DNA of 64,000 nt, from assembly GCA_965223465.1 (NCBI GenBank), contig OZ245025.1, positions 2,046,001-2,110,000 on the forward strand, given 5' to 3'. This DNA comes from JAAELZ01 sp965223465 (GTDB lineage: Bacteria > Pseudomonadota > Gammaproteobacteria > Arenicellales > Poriferihabitantaceae). The stretch's first letter is position 1. Each line of letters opens with the position of its first letter. The position numbers were made by a program, and so were the translations under genes. Below, piece after piece: positions 15,652 through 24,688 of the stretch. The notes beneath the pieces were generated by a model. That model was not told the origin of the DNA. It worked only from the letters and a program-made list of their open reading frames with translations, and did no database searches.

Positions 15652-16973
15652 TGTCGCATGAAATAATTGCGCTGTTGATGTTCTCTTCCATGATGCTGAT
15701 GTTGTTCACCGGGCAACGTGTATTTGGTGCGATTGGCTTTATTGCAGCACTCGCGGCGTTGACTCTCTGGGGTGTAGGAGGTTCGGATATCCCATTCAGC
15801 TCGGCAATGAAACTGATGAAGTGGTACCCATTGCTGACCTTGCCCATGTTTATATTCATGGGCTACGTTTTATCCGAATCGAAAATTGCCGACGATCTGT
15901 ATAAGATGTTCCATGTGTGGATGGGGCCGATCAAAGGTGGGCTGGCAATCGGCACCATTGGCTTGATGGTCTTGGTTTCGGCAATGAACGGTTTATCGGT
16001 TGCGGGCATGGCCATTGGTGCCACCATTGCGCTACCCGAATTACTGCGCCGAGGTTATGACAAACGCATGGTAACCGGGGTGATCCAAGCCGGATCGTCA
16101 CTGGGAATTCTAGTGCCGCCTTCGGTGGTGTTGGTGTTGTATGCCATGATTGCGCGCCAACCCGTGGGCCAGCTTTGGCTGGCCGGTGTAATCCCAGGCC
16201 TGATGATGGCGGCCATGTTTATTTTATACATCGCCATACGCTGCCACTTACAACCCGAATTGGGGCCGGCGCTTCCCGTTGAAGAACGTAAAGTAAGCCT
16301 GGCTGAAAAAATACGCTTATTACGCGCAGGCGTTTTACCGATTGTTATTTTTTTCGCCATGATGTTTCCCTTTGTAAAGGGTTGGACCAGTCTAGTAGAA
16401 AGTTCTGCCATCGGCGCGATGACCGCTTTTGCTGCAGCGGTGATCAAGGGGCGCATGACGAAAGAGGTCTTTGAAGTATCAGTGCGCCAAACGCTCGCGA
16501 TCTCCTGTATGTTCATGTGGATTATCCTGGCAGCGTTGGCTTTTGGCGCGGTATTTGATGGCTTGGGCGCGGTTCGCGCCATCGATAACCTGTTCACCGA
16601 ACAACTCGGCTTGAACCCTTGGGTCATCCTGATTTTAATGCAGCTTTCGTTCTTATTAATGGGGACTTTCCTGGATGATACCGCCATGCTAGTAATCGTC
16701 GCGCCCTTATACGTACCGCTGGTCGCGACACTTGGTTTCGATTTAATCTGGTATGGGGTCTTGTACACCGTAACCACTCAAATTGCCTATATGACGCCCC
16801 CATTTGGCTATAATCTCTTTTTAATGCGGGCCATGGCGCCACCTGAAATCAGTTTGCGCGATATTTATGGCTCGATAATACCTTTTGTCTGCGTGATGTT
16901 GCTGGCCCTTATTTTGATGATGGCTTTCCCGCAGATCGCTCTATGGCTACCTAATTATGTGTATCATGGCTAG
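15651..16973 (+). CDS. dctM: TRAP transporter large permease (DctM type)
   Basis: 440 residues and about 12 hydrophobic segments. Family segments include VSAMNGLSVAGMAIGATIALPELLRRGYDKR, read here in two parts (VSAMNGLSVAGMAIGATI and ALPELLRRGYDKR), GSSLGILVPPSVVLVLYA and LLMGTFLDDTAMLVIVAPL. It forms the Na+-driven channel subunit that receives substrate from DctP. It is followed 47 bp later by dctP, with AGGAG ahead of that start. Confidence 0.92.
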   Translation: MSHEIIALLMFSSMMLMLFTGQRVFGAIGFIAALAALTLWGVGGSDIPFSSAMKLMKWYPLLTLPMFIFMGYVLSESKIADDLYKMFHVWMGPIKGGLAIGTIGLMVLVSAMNGLSVAGMAIGATIALPELLRRGYDKRMVTGVIQAGSSLGILVPPSVVLVLYAMIARQPVGQLWLAGVIPGLMMAAMFILYIAIRCHLQPELGPALPVEERKVSLAEKIRLLRAGVLPIVIFFAMMFPFVKGWTSLVESSAIGAMTAFAAAVIKGRMTKEVFEVSVRQTLAISCMFMWIILAALAFGAVFDGLGAVRAIDNLFTEQLGLNPWVILILMQLSFLLMGTFLDDTAMLVIVAPLYVPLVATLGFDLIWYGVLYTVTTQIAYMTPPFGYNLFLMRAMAPPEISLRDIYGSIIPFVCVMLLALILMMAFPQIALWLPNYVYHG

Positions 16974-17020
16974 CCCAAGGCAAGAAGCAAATACCTACAA
17001 CAACCACATAGGAGAAAATC

Positions 17021-18061
17021 ATGACAACAAGACGTAAGTTCCTCACATCAGCGGGTATCGCCAGTGCTTCAGTACTCGCTGCACCGGCTATTCATGCCCA
17101 GTCTAAAAATAAAATAAAATGGCGGCTGCAAACCTATGCTGGACCGGCACTCGCTGAACACGTGATCAAGCCTGCAATAGATAGTTTTAATAAAATTGCC
17201 GGTGACGAGATGGAGATTGAGCTGTTCTTTGCTGATCAGTTAGTGCCCACTGGCGAGCTGTTCCGCGCGATGCAAAAGGGGACAATTGATGCGGTGCAAT
17301 CAGATGATGATTCCATGGCATCGCCCACTGAAGTCACCGTGTTTGGCGGATACTTTCCATTCGCCAGTCGGTATTCGCTCGATGTACCCGTATTGTTTAA
17401 CCAGTACGGCCTAAATGAAATTTGGGATGCTGAATACAGCAAAGTCGGCGTCAAGCATTTATCTGCTGGTGCCTGGGATCCATGCCATTTTGCCACCAAA
17501 GACCCAATTCGTAGCTTGGAAGATCTAAAAGGCAAACGCGTATTTACCTTCCCCACCGCGGGGCGCTTTTTAGCCCAATTTGGCGTGGTGCCGGTCACCC
17601 TACCTTGGGAAGATATTGAAGTTGCGGTACAAACAGGTGAGCTCGATGGGATTGCCTGGTCTGGCATCACCGAAGATTATACGGTCGGCTGGGCAGACGT
17701 AACCAACTACTTCCTGACTAATAATATATCGGGTGCTTGGGCAGGTTCATTCTTCGCCAATATGGACAGCTATAACAAGCTCCCTGATCACCTTAAAGAG
17801 CTGCTAAAACTGACGATGGATAGCTCTCACTACTATCGGCAATGGTGGTATTGGGGCGGCGAGGCAGATCTGCGCACCAAGGGGCCGAAACTAGAGCTGA
17901 CGTCTATTCCAGACGAAGAGTGGGCGCAGGTAGAAGCGGCGGCCGTTGCGTTCTGGGATGAGATTGCCGAGGAATCGGAAACCAAGGCAAAGGTAGTACA
18001 GATATTTAAAGACTACAATGCCACCATGGAAAAAGCCGGTAGACCGTACCGCTACGGCTAA
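17021..18061 (+). CDS. dctP: TRAP transporter substrate-binding protein with a Tat signal
   Basis: 346 residues. The N-terminus carries a twin-arginine export signal (TTRRKFLTSAGIASASVL) ending near AIHAQ, so the protein folds before export to the periplasm. The mature part is DctP-like (GELFRAMQKGTIDAVQSDD; WSGITEDYTVGWADV). The ligand cannot be read from sequence; the downstream enzymes suggest an amine or amino alcohol, whereas many members bind carboxylates. RBS AGGAGA. Confidence 0.88.
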   Translation: MTTRRKFLTSAGIASASVLAAPAIHAQSKNKIKWRLQTYAGPALAEHVIKPAIDSFNKIAGDEMEIELFFADQLVPTGELFRAMQKGTIDAVQSDDDSMASPTEVTVFGGYFPFASRYSLDVPVLFNQYGLNEIWDAEYSKVGVKHLSAGAWDPCHFATKDPIRSLEDLKGKRVFTFPTAGRFLAQFGVVPVTLPWEDIEVAVQTGELDGIAWSGITEDYTVGWADVTNYFLTNNISGAWAGSFFANMDSYNKLPDHLKELLKLTMDSSHYYRQWWYWGGEADLRTKGPKLELTSIPDEEWAQVEAAAVAFWDEIAEESETKAKVVQIFKDYNATMEKAGRPYRYG

Positions 18062-18069
18062 TCCACTCG

Positions 18070-18099
18070 CACTCGAGGTAGCCCTTGCTGCCTCGGGTG
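18070..18099 (+). terminator. Intercistronic stem-loop after dctP (no T-run)
   Basis: CACTCGAGGTAG and CTGCCTCGGGTG pair around a 6-base loop with few mismatches. No run of T follows, so it is more likely a 3'-end-stabilising or attenuating hairpin than a strong terminator. This would allow more DctP than downstream enzyme from one transcript, a common need for binding proteins. Confidence 0.5.
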
Positions 18100-18137
18100 T
18101 CGCTTTGACCAGAACACCACACAGCATAAGATAAGCA

Positions 18138-19508
18138 ATGAACCCTAGAGACGTTAAAAGCATCGCAGATGCCAAAAAAATCGTTAAAGAGCGAAACCTA
18201 AATCACGTCAAAATTGGCCTGTTTGATAATGATGGTGTGATGCGGGGCAAGTATCTGAATCGCGATAAATTTTTCTCTGCTTTGGATAACGGCAGCGCTT
18301 TTTGTGACGTGGTGCTCGGTTGGGATTCCAAAGACCAGCTGTATGATAACGTGACGTACACGGGCTGGCACACGGGTTATCCAGACGCTCCCATTAGGAT
18401 CATCCCGGAAAGCTGTCGCGAACTACCATTAGAAGAAAACTGTTTACTGTTTCTGGCAGAGTTTGCTGAACAGGCCGAAGCGGTATGCCCACGCAATACC
18501 CTTAAACGCGTGCTAGATAAAGCGGCCGATATGGGCTTTGATGTCTATGCTGCGCTGGAATACGAGTTTTTCATGTTCGAGGAAACCCCAGATAGCATTC
18601 GCGAGAAAAACTATACTGATTTAAAGCCCATGACACCGGGCTGGTTTGGATATTCAGTTATTCGTAACTCGACCCATGCTGACCTGTACCACCAGATGCT
18701 TAATATGGCGGAACAAATGGATTTTCCGATTGAAGGCTTGCATACGGAAACGGGACCGGGGGTGCTGGAAGCCTCGATCAAGGTCGATACCGCAATGCAT
18801 GCTGCCGATAAGGCTGCTCTGTTTAAGACTTTCATGAAAGTACTGGCACAACATAATGGCCTGGTGGCGACGTTTATGGCCAAGTGGTCAAACGATTATC
18901 CCGGGCAAAGTGGGCATATTCATATGTCCTTGCGCGATCGAAAAAAAGCCAAATCGGCGTTTTACGACCCCGACAACAAACACAATATGAGCGATACGCA
19001 GCGTCATTTTCTGGCGGGCCAACAAAAACTGATGCCGGACTTTTTATGCATGACCTCGCCGACCATCAACAGTTTTTCACGCTTGATCCCCGGGTTTTGG
19101 GCACCGACCGATGCTACCTGGTCGGTCGATAACCGCACCACTGCCTTGCGCGTCATTCCAGGCAGTGATAAGTCTCAACGAGTTGAAAACCGCCTCGGTT
19201 CAGCCGATGCCAACCCTTACCTGGCACTCGCAGCTGCGGTGGGCGCGGGTTTAATCGGGCTGGAACAGAAATGGGAACCCGAGCCCGAAGTGGTTGGCAA
19301 CGCGTATGAGCAAGCGCATCCCGCACATTTAGCCCTACCTAGAACCTTATGGGAAGCAGCGCAGGTATTCAAAGCATCGGACGCAGCGCGCGAAATGTTT
19401 GGTGAACAGTTTGTTGAGCATTTCGCGGCCTCGCGTGAATGGGAGGAACGCGAATTCCGCCAGCATATTACCGACTGGGAACTAGAGCGTTATTTTGAAA
19501 TTATTTAG
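18138..19508 (+). CDS. Glutamine synthetase-like gamma-glutamyl ligase (PuuA/IpuC/GlnA4 type)
   Basis: 456 residues. Glutamine synthetase fold motifs are present: ALEYEFFMFE (metal-binding Glu), ETGPGVLEASI, GQSGHIHMSL and RVENRLGSADANPYLALAAA. The N-terminal half diverges from assimilatory GlnA and the adenylylation-site region is not conserved, fitting ligases that attach glutamate to amines with ATP. The context of TRAP importer, aldehyde and alcohol dehydrogenases and a GATase-like hydrolase supports a gamma-glutamylation route. Substrate is inferred only. It starts 76 bp after dctP. Confidence 0.8.
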   Translation: MNPRDVKSIADAKKIVKERNLNHVKIGLFDNDGVMRGKYLNRDKFFSALDNGSAFCDVVLGWDSKDQLYDNVTYTGWHTGYPDAPIRIIPESCRELPLEENCLLFLAEFAEQAEAVCPRNTLKRVLDKAADMGFDVYAALEYEFFMFEETPDSIREKNYTDLKPMTPGWFGYSVIRNSTHADLYHQMLNMAEQMDFPIEGLHTETGPGVLEASIKVDTAMHAADKAALFKTFMKVLAQHNGLVATFMAKWSNDYPGQSGHIHMSLRDRKKAKSAFYDPDNKHNMSDTQRHFLAGQQKLMPDFLCMTSPTINSFSRLIPGFWAPTDATWSVDNRTTALRVIPGSDKSQRVENRLGSADANPYLALAAAVGAGLIGLEQKWEPEPEVVGNAYEQAHPAHLALPRTLWEAAQVFKASDAAREMFGEQFVEHFAASREWEEREFRQHITDWELERYFEII

Positions 19509-19648
19509 CTAAAGTTTTTTAAAAACCCAAACGAGGCTTTACTGGCACCAAGCCCGTGCGAGAAAATACGTGGGTAAAATGCCACCGTTGGATTCAATAA
19601 GCTCTGCACTCCAGCGTAATTACAACAACCTTGTTCCGATAACACACC

Positions 19649-21040
19649 ATGACCTATCGTTTACAAACCATTAGCCCCATTGACAATTCTGTTTATGTCG
19701 AGCGCGACTACGCCTCATCTAACGACATCAATGAAGCACTGGAAAAGGCGCATTCAGCCCAAAAGCACTGGCAGCAAACCCCGCTGGCGGAACGCAAGTT
19801 GTTATGCAGCAAGGCGACTGATGCCTTTGTCGCCAATAAAGACGCCATTGCTCGCGAAATATGCTGGCAGATGGGCCGCCCCATCGCATCAGCAGCCGGT
19901 GAAGTCGCGGGCATGGAAGAGCGCGCCCGAAAAATGATCGAGTTGGCGGATACCGGGCTTGCGCTGGTCAAGCTCCCCGAAAAAGAAGGATTTGAGCGCT
20001 GGATTCAGCGTGAGGCACTGGGTGTGGTGTTTGTCATCGCACCCTGGAATTACCCATATCTAACCGCCATTAACGCGATCATGCCGGCCATTCTGGCGGG
20101 TAATACGGTTATCTTGAAACACTCCGCACAAACCCCTTTGTGCGCTGAACGTTTGTATGAAGCTTTCAGCGCAGCAGGCTTGCCCGAAGGGGTATTCCAA
20201 TACCTGCATTTAACCCATGCAGATACCGAAAAAGTGATTCAAGACGAGCGGATCAATTACATAGCCTTTACCGGTTCGGTTCCGGGTGGCGAGATGGTTG
20301 AAAAAGCGGTAGCGGGGCGTTTTATTGGGGTTGGCTTAGAGCTGGGTGGCAAAGACCCGGCTTACATTCGGGCCGATGCCGATCTGGATCACGCGGTAGA
20401 TACCACCATGGATGGCGCCTTTTATAATTCAGGGCAATCGTGTTGCGGAATCGAACGTGTTTATGTTCACGAATCCATTCACGATGCCTTTGTCGAAAAA
20501 GCCGTGGCCTGGGTAAAAACGCTACAGCTCGGTCGCTCAGATGACCTCCAGACGTCACTTGGTCCAGTCGTACGGGGTAAAGCCGCCGATTTTGTGCGCG
20601 GCCAAGTCAAAGAAGCTGTTGAACAAGGCGCGATAGCGCACATCAACCCTGACGATTTTCCACTAAATGTGTCGGGGAGCGCCTATTTGGCACCACAAGT
20701 GTTGACCAACGTCGATCACGGTATGCGAGTCATGACCGAAGAGTCTTTTGGTCCAGTAGTCGGCATCCAGAAGGTTAAATCAGATGAAGCGGCAATTGAA
20801 TTGATGAACGATAGCGAGTACGGCCTGACCGCGGCGATTTTTACCCAGGATATCGAGAAGGGAATTGAGCTGGGTCAACAAATCGAGACCGGAACGTTCT
20901 TTATTAATCGTTGCGACTATCTTGATCCAGATCTCGCCTGGACGGGCATTAAAAACTCTGGCCACGGTTGTACTCTATCCATCATCGGTTATGAGTCCTT
21001 GACTCGACCAAAATCTTTTCACATCAAAACCCAACTGTAG
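19649..21040 (+). CDS. NAD(P)-dependent aldehyde dehydrogenase
   Basis: 463 residues, typical ALDH superfamily. Motifs in order: VIAPWNYPYLT, FTGSVPGGEMV, GLELGGKDPAYI (general base Glu), NSGQSCCGIERVYV (catalytic Cys of the SC pair), EESFGPVVGIQ. In the proposed pathway it would oxidise a gamma-glutamyl aldehyde to the acid, as PuuC does in putrescine breakdown. A 140-bp gap without a clear terminator separates it from the ligase gene. Confidence 0.88.
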   Translation: MTYRLQTISPIDNSVYVERDYASSNDINEALEKAHSAQKHWQQTPLAERKLLCSKATDAFVANKDAIAREICWQMGRPIASAAGEVAGMEERARKMIELADTGLALVKLPEKEGFERWIQREALGVVFVIAPWNYPYLTAINAIMPAILAGNTVILKHSAQTPLCAERLYEAFSAAGLPEGVFQYLHLTHADTEKVIQDERINYIAFTGSVPGGEMVEKAVAGRFIGVGLELGGKDPAYIRADADLDHAVDTTMDGAFYNSGQSCCGIERVYVHESIHDAFVEKAVAWVKTLQLGRSDDLQTSLGPVVRGKAADFVRGQVKEAVEQGAIAHINPDDFPLNVSGSAYLAPQVLTNVDHGMRVMTEESFGPVVGIQKVKSDEAAIELMNDSEYGLTAAIFTQDIEKGIELGQQIETGTFFINRCDYLDPDLAWTGIKNSGHGCTLSIIGYESLTRPKSFHIKTQL

Positions 21041-21074
21041 GCCTTGTTTCCAATTTATTCTGCGATCAACCACC

Positions 21075-22235
21075 ATGAACTACTCTGCTAACTGGAACTA
21101 TCCAAGCAATATTAAAGTCGGCGCGGGCCGCATCGGTGAGTTACCCGAACTGTGTCAGGCACTCGGTATTTCATCGCCCCTGCTCATCACGGACCCAGGC
21201 CTAGCTGCACTGCCTATGGTACGAGCAGTTATTGATAACCTAAATCGAGTGGACTTACGCTGTGGCCTATTTGCCGACATCAAAGCCAACCCGACCGATG
21301 AAAATGTTACGGCCGGTACGGATTATTTTAAATCGAACCAGCATGACGGCGTGATCGCTTTTGGTGGGGGCTCTGCACTAGATGCGGCCAAGGCCGTGGC
21401 CTTGATGGTGGGGCAAACTCGACCAATATGGGATTTCGAAGATGTGGGGGATAACTGGCTGCGCGCAAATACTGAAGGCATGGTGCCGGTTATCGCAGTA
21501 CCGACGACTGCGGGAACGGGCTCGGAAGTGGGGCGCGCTTCGGTTATCACCGACCCGGTCAACCAGGTTAAAAAAATCATCTTTCATCCGAACATGTTAC
21601 CCGGCCAGGTGATTCTCGACCCAGAACTCACCGTTGGCCTGCCAGCCAGTATCACTGCCGCCACCGGGATGGATGCGTTATCCCATAATCTTGAAGCATT
21701 GTGCTCACCGTTTTACCACCCAATGGCCGCAGGCATTGCGGTTGAAGGTATTCGGTTGGTGCAACAATATTTACCGCAGGTGGTAGCTGATGGCACCGAT
21801 ATTGAAGCCCGCACACAAATGCTGGTTTGTTCCAGTATGGGCGCAACCGCGTTTCAAAAAGGCCTGGGCGGCATGCACGCGCTGGCCCATCCTTTAGGCG
21901 CGCTATACGACGCCCACCACGGGACTTTAAATGCGATCTTAATGCCTTATGTGTTAGTCGCCAATCAGGCCGCGATTAAAAATCGAATCAATCGTTTAAC
22001 CCAGTATATGGGCTTGGGCACAACCGGCTTTGATGGCTTTATTGACTGGGTATTGGCATTACGCCAGCAAGTTAGCATACCGCATACCCTGGCCGACATC
22101 GATATTAACGATGAGCAGGCCGAATTAGTGGGTACGATGGCAGTTGAAGACCCTTCAGCGGGCGGTAACCCTATCGAACTGAAAGCGCCGCGGTACCAGC
22201 AAATATTTGTAAATGCTGTGCACGGGCAACTGTAA
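21075..22235 (+). CDS. Iron-containing alcohol dehydrogenase
   Basis: 386 residues. The nucleotide-binding GGGSALDAAKAVALM and PTTAGTGSEVGRASVI segments and the metal-ligand stretch HALAHPLGALYDAHHGTLN, with the conserved histidines, define group III Fe-ADH. Full length. It is placed 34 bp after the ALDH gene, so alcohol and aldehyde oxidation steps are coupled. If the ligase product is a gamma-glutamyl amino alcohol, this enzyme takes the place held by PuuB in the putrescine pathway. Confidence 0.9.
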   Translation: MNYSANWNYPSNIKVGAGRIGELPELCQALGISSPLLITDPGLAALPMVRAVIDNLNRVDLRCGLFADIKANPTDENVTAGTDYFKSNQHDGVIAFGGGSALDAAKAVALMVGQTRPIWDFEDVGDNWLRANTEGMVPVIAVPTTAGTGSEVGRASVITDPVNQVKKIIFHPNMLPGQVILDPELTVGLPASITAATGMDALSHNLEALCSPFYHPMAAGIAVEGIRLVQQYLPQVVADGTDIEARTQMLVCSSMGATAFQKGLGGMHALAHPLGALYDAHHGTLNAILMPYVLVANQAAIKNRINRLTQYMGLGTTGFDGFIDWVLALRQQVSIPHTLADIDINDEQAELVGTMAVEDPSAGGNPIELKAPRYQQIFVNAVHGQL

Positions 22236-22239
22236 ACCG

Positions 22240-22944
22240 ATGAAGGCAGCGATATTGCAATGTGATGATGTACTGGAAAAATTCCAGGCGGAATTTGGTA
22301 ATTATCCTGCCATGATCGAAAATATGTTTGCGGGCATCAACCCACCCATCGAATTTGATACCTACGATTGCCAAAAGGGTGAATACCCCACCGAATTGGA
22401 TGCTTATGACTTTTTTATCACTACCGGTAGCAAAGCCTCGGTTTATGATGGCATACCCTGGGTGGATGAACTCATTCGATATATTAAAACCCTGGACAAA
22501 GCGCAAAAAAATCTCATTGGAATTTGTTTTGGTCATGAGTTGATTGCGGTTGCACGCGGCTTTCCAGTGAAAAAATCGGATAAAGGTTGGGGTATCGGTA
22601 TCGCCCAAAATAAAATGCATACCTACCCTGAGTGGATGGATGAAAAACCAAAACAGCTCAACCTACTGGTCAGCCACCAAGATCAAATCTTAGATTTGCC
22701 AAAAGATGCCGAGGTCATGGCAGGCAGTGAATTTTGCCCTTACTTCATGATCCAATGGGATAACCATTTATTCAGCTTTCAAGGGCACCCCGAGTGGTCG
22801 AGCAAATACTCTCACACCCTTATGAATGACCGGTGCGCCATCATTCCAGCAGAGACAATTAAGCATGGCATGAATTCACTATCCACTCCGCCAGATAACG
22901 CCCTGGTCGCAAAATGGATTATTGATTTTGTTCGATCCGCGTAA
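22240..22944 (+). CDS. Class I glutamine amidotransferase-like protein (possible gamma-glutamyl hydrolase)
   Basis: 234 residues from the ATG at 22240; an upstream start would overlap the Fe-ADH gene. The triad is visible: nucleophile Cys in IGICFGHELIAVARG, and His/Glu in FSFQGHPEWSS. Stand-alone GATase domains of this GuaA-like group act on glutamyl amide bonds. With the adjacent ligase it could remove the gamma-glutamyl group at the end, the role of PuuD. Only 4 bp separate it from the Fe-ADH stop codon. Confidence 0.85.
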   Translation: MKAAILQCDDVLEKFQAEFGNYPAMIENMFAGINPPIEFDTYDCQKGEYPTELDAYDFFITTGSKASVYDGIPWVDELIRYIKTLDKAQKNLIGICFGHELIAVARGFPVKKSDKGWGIGIAQNKMHTYPEWMDEKPKQLNLLVSHQDQILDLPKDAEVMAGSEFCPYFMIQWDNHLFSFQGHPEWSSKYSHTLMNDRCAIIPAETIKHGMNSLSTPPDNALVAKWIIDFVRSA

Positions 22945-22979
22945 CCAGTCGCCATAAACTTGGCACCTTCACAGGCAGC

Positions 22980-24110
22980 ATGGCCCAAAACCCCAAAACT
23001 TTTCTAATCAAATGCTTTAATGCAGGGATTGCCGCAGTATCTGGTCATGACGCGGTCGTAAAAACGCTTGCAAAAAATTCAAGATTTGTTCCCGATTTGA
23101 TCCTTTCAGTGGGCAAAGCGGCTAGCGAAATGTGCCTTGGTGGGCTTGAAGTAATCGGTCAAAACACGCGCGCAATCGTAGTGACAAAATACGGACATGC
23201 ACCGGACACCCTGCAGGCCAGACCAAACATCCGTGTTATTGAAGCTGGCCACCCTTTACCTGATCAAAACTCAATCCGTGCAGGCCGCCTGCTACTGGAG
23301 GCAGTCTCGGCTCAGCCAGCAGATAGCAACCTATTGCTACTGGTTTCTGGTGGTGCGTCTGCGTTAGCCGAAAGTTTGCCTGAAGACACATCACTTAACC
23401 AATGGCAGCAACGCACCAAGGAATGGCTGGCCGCGGGCATGAATATTGCACAAATCAATCTACAACGTAAGGCCATTTCAAAAATAAAGGACGGGCACCT
23501 ACTTAAAAATTTTGCCGGCAAGAATGTAATTGTTTGCGCCATCTCAGATGTCCAGGGCGATTCAATCGCGACCATCGGTTCCGGTATTGGTGATCCAAAA
23601 CGAACCCGTGCGTGCGCAGAAGTTAAGCTGGTCGCAACCAATAAAATGGCTCGTGATGCGATAGGCATACAAGCGACGTTGGCAGGATATGAGGTAATAC
23701 AAAACACCGAATCGCTCTACTATGATGTCTTTGCCCTCAGTGCTAAAATTGGTGCTTTTCTTCGTAATGCGTGCAGTGGGATTTATATATGGGGCGGTGA
23801 ACCGACTATCCAGCTACCCCCTGACCCGGGAAATGGCGGACGCAATCAAAGCCTGGCACTGGCGCTCGCCAAAGAAATACACGGGCTAAGTAATATCTCG
23901 GTTTTAGTTGCAGGAACCGATGGCACTGACGGCCCGACCGATGCAGCGGGCGCGGTTATCGATGGCAAAACTTTTCGGCATACTGAACGAGCGCAGACTG
24001 CACTCGACCAAGCCAATGCGGGTGAATACTTGCGCAGCGTAAATAATATTTTTATTACCGGCCCAACCGGGACCAATGTGATGGATTTGGTAATCGCGTT
24101 GGTTAAGTAA
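22980..24110 (+). CDS. Glycerate 2-kinase (GckA/TtuD, MOFRL family)
   Basis: 376 residues, somewhat shorter than the usual ~420. It shows the DUF4147 N-domain (LSVGKAASEMC; LLLLVSGGASALAESLP) and the C-terminal MOFRL domain (GGRNQSLALALA; VAGTDGTDGPTDAAGAVID). It phosphorylates glycerate for entry into glycolysis. It is the last gene of the TRAP-led operon, 36 bp after the GATase-like gene. Its presence suggests that the final carbon product passes through glyoxylate/tartronate semialdehyde or hydroxypyruvate to glycerate. Confidence 0.87.
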   Translation: MAQNPKTFLIKCFNAGIAAVSGHDAVVKTLAKNSRFVPDLILSVGKAASEMCLGGLEVIGQNTRAIVVTKYGHAPDTLQARPNIRVIEAGHPLPDQNSIRAGRLLLEAVSAQPADSNLLLLVSGGASALAESLPEDTSLNQWQQRTKEWLAAGMNIAQINLQRKAISKIKDGHLLKNFAGKNVIVCAISDVQGDSIATIGSGIGDPKRTRACAEVKLVATNKMARDAIGIQATLAGYEVIQNTESLYYDVFALSAKIGAFLRNACSGIYIWGGEPTIQLPPDPGNGGRNQSLALALAKEIHGLSNISVLVAGTDGTDGPTDAAGAVIDGKTFRHTERAQTALDQANAGEYLRSVNNIFITGPTGTNVMDLVIALVK

Positions 24111-24182
24111 CAGGTTTGAACCCGCTTTGATAGCGAGAACCTAATCTAGCTGGCTAATTATTCTGTTATTGGATTAATTGAG

Positions 24183-24560
24183 CTAACTACTATCCTTGTA
24201 TGCGTTTACGAACTCTACTAGAAACAACGTAAAACAGATAAACGAAATCAGTCCCCACAAACCACTACTACCGGGCATAAAGAAAGAAAGAGCTATAAAA
24301 ATCACGAAAAGGAATATAAAAAGCACCCCCTTTTTGCCTATCGAATCAACTGGTGGGAAAAAACTTGTCTCAACTTCAAATTTCCTCGCACTATATATTG
24401 CTGTAACTAGCAAAGCTATTGCATATATCACCCACGCTATAATAATGGCGAAAGGGTTAATAACTTGAAACGCCGCTAACAACATCACCACACACAAGCC
24501 CATAAACCCAAGAATAGCAACCTTCCTAAGAATATTATTGGCCTTATTCGATTTCTCCAT
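24183..24560 (-). CDS. Small membrane protein, unknown
   Basis: 125 residues with four hydrophobic helices (roughly 12-31, 34-55, 76-94, 98-117) and charged ends. No family motif recognised. It converges on the end of the catabolic operon. Base composition is more AT-rich than its neighbours. Function unknown. Confidence 0.55.
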   Translation of the reverse strand: MEKSNKANNILRKVAILGFMGLCVVMLLAAFQVINPFAIIIAWVIYAIALLVTAIYSARKFEVETSFFPPVDSIGKKGVLFIFLFVIFIALSFFMPGSSGLWGLISFICFTLFLVEFVNAYKDSS

Positions 24561-24688
24561 TTTTATTTACATTCAGGTTTTTCGGAGTCACCAATACACG
24601 TGTCAGCGAATTTATATTCTTGATAAGCTACAGGAATAATGGGATTGCAACAACCCATTCGACTAACTTCTCAGAGTTCTTATGTATT

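Noticed and set aside
16055..16777. Minus-strand 240-residue frame opposite dctM
   Set aside because: Antisense shadow of a well-supported membrane permease; no motif in the opposite frame.
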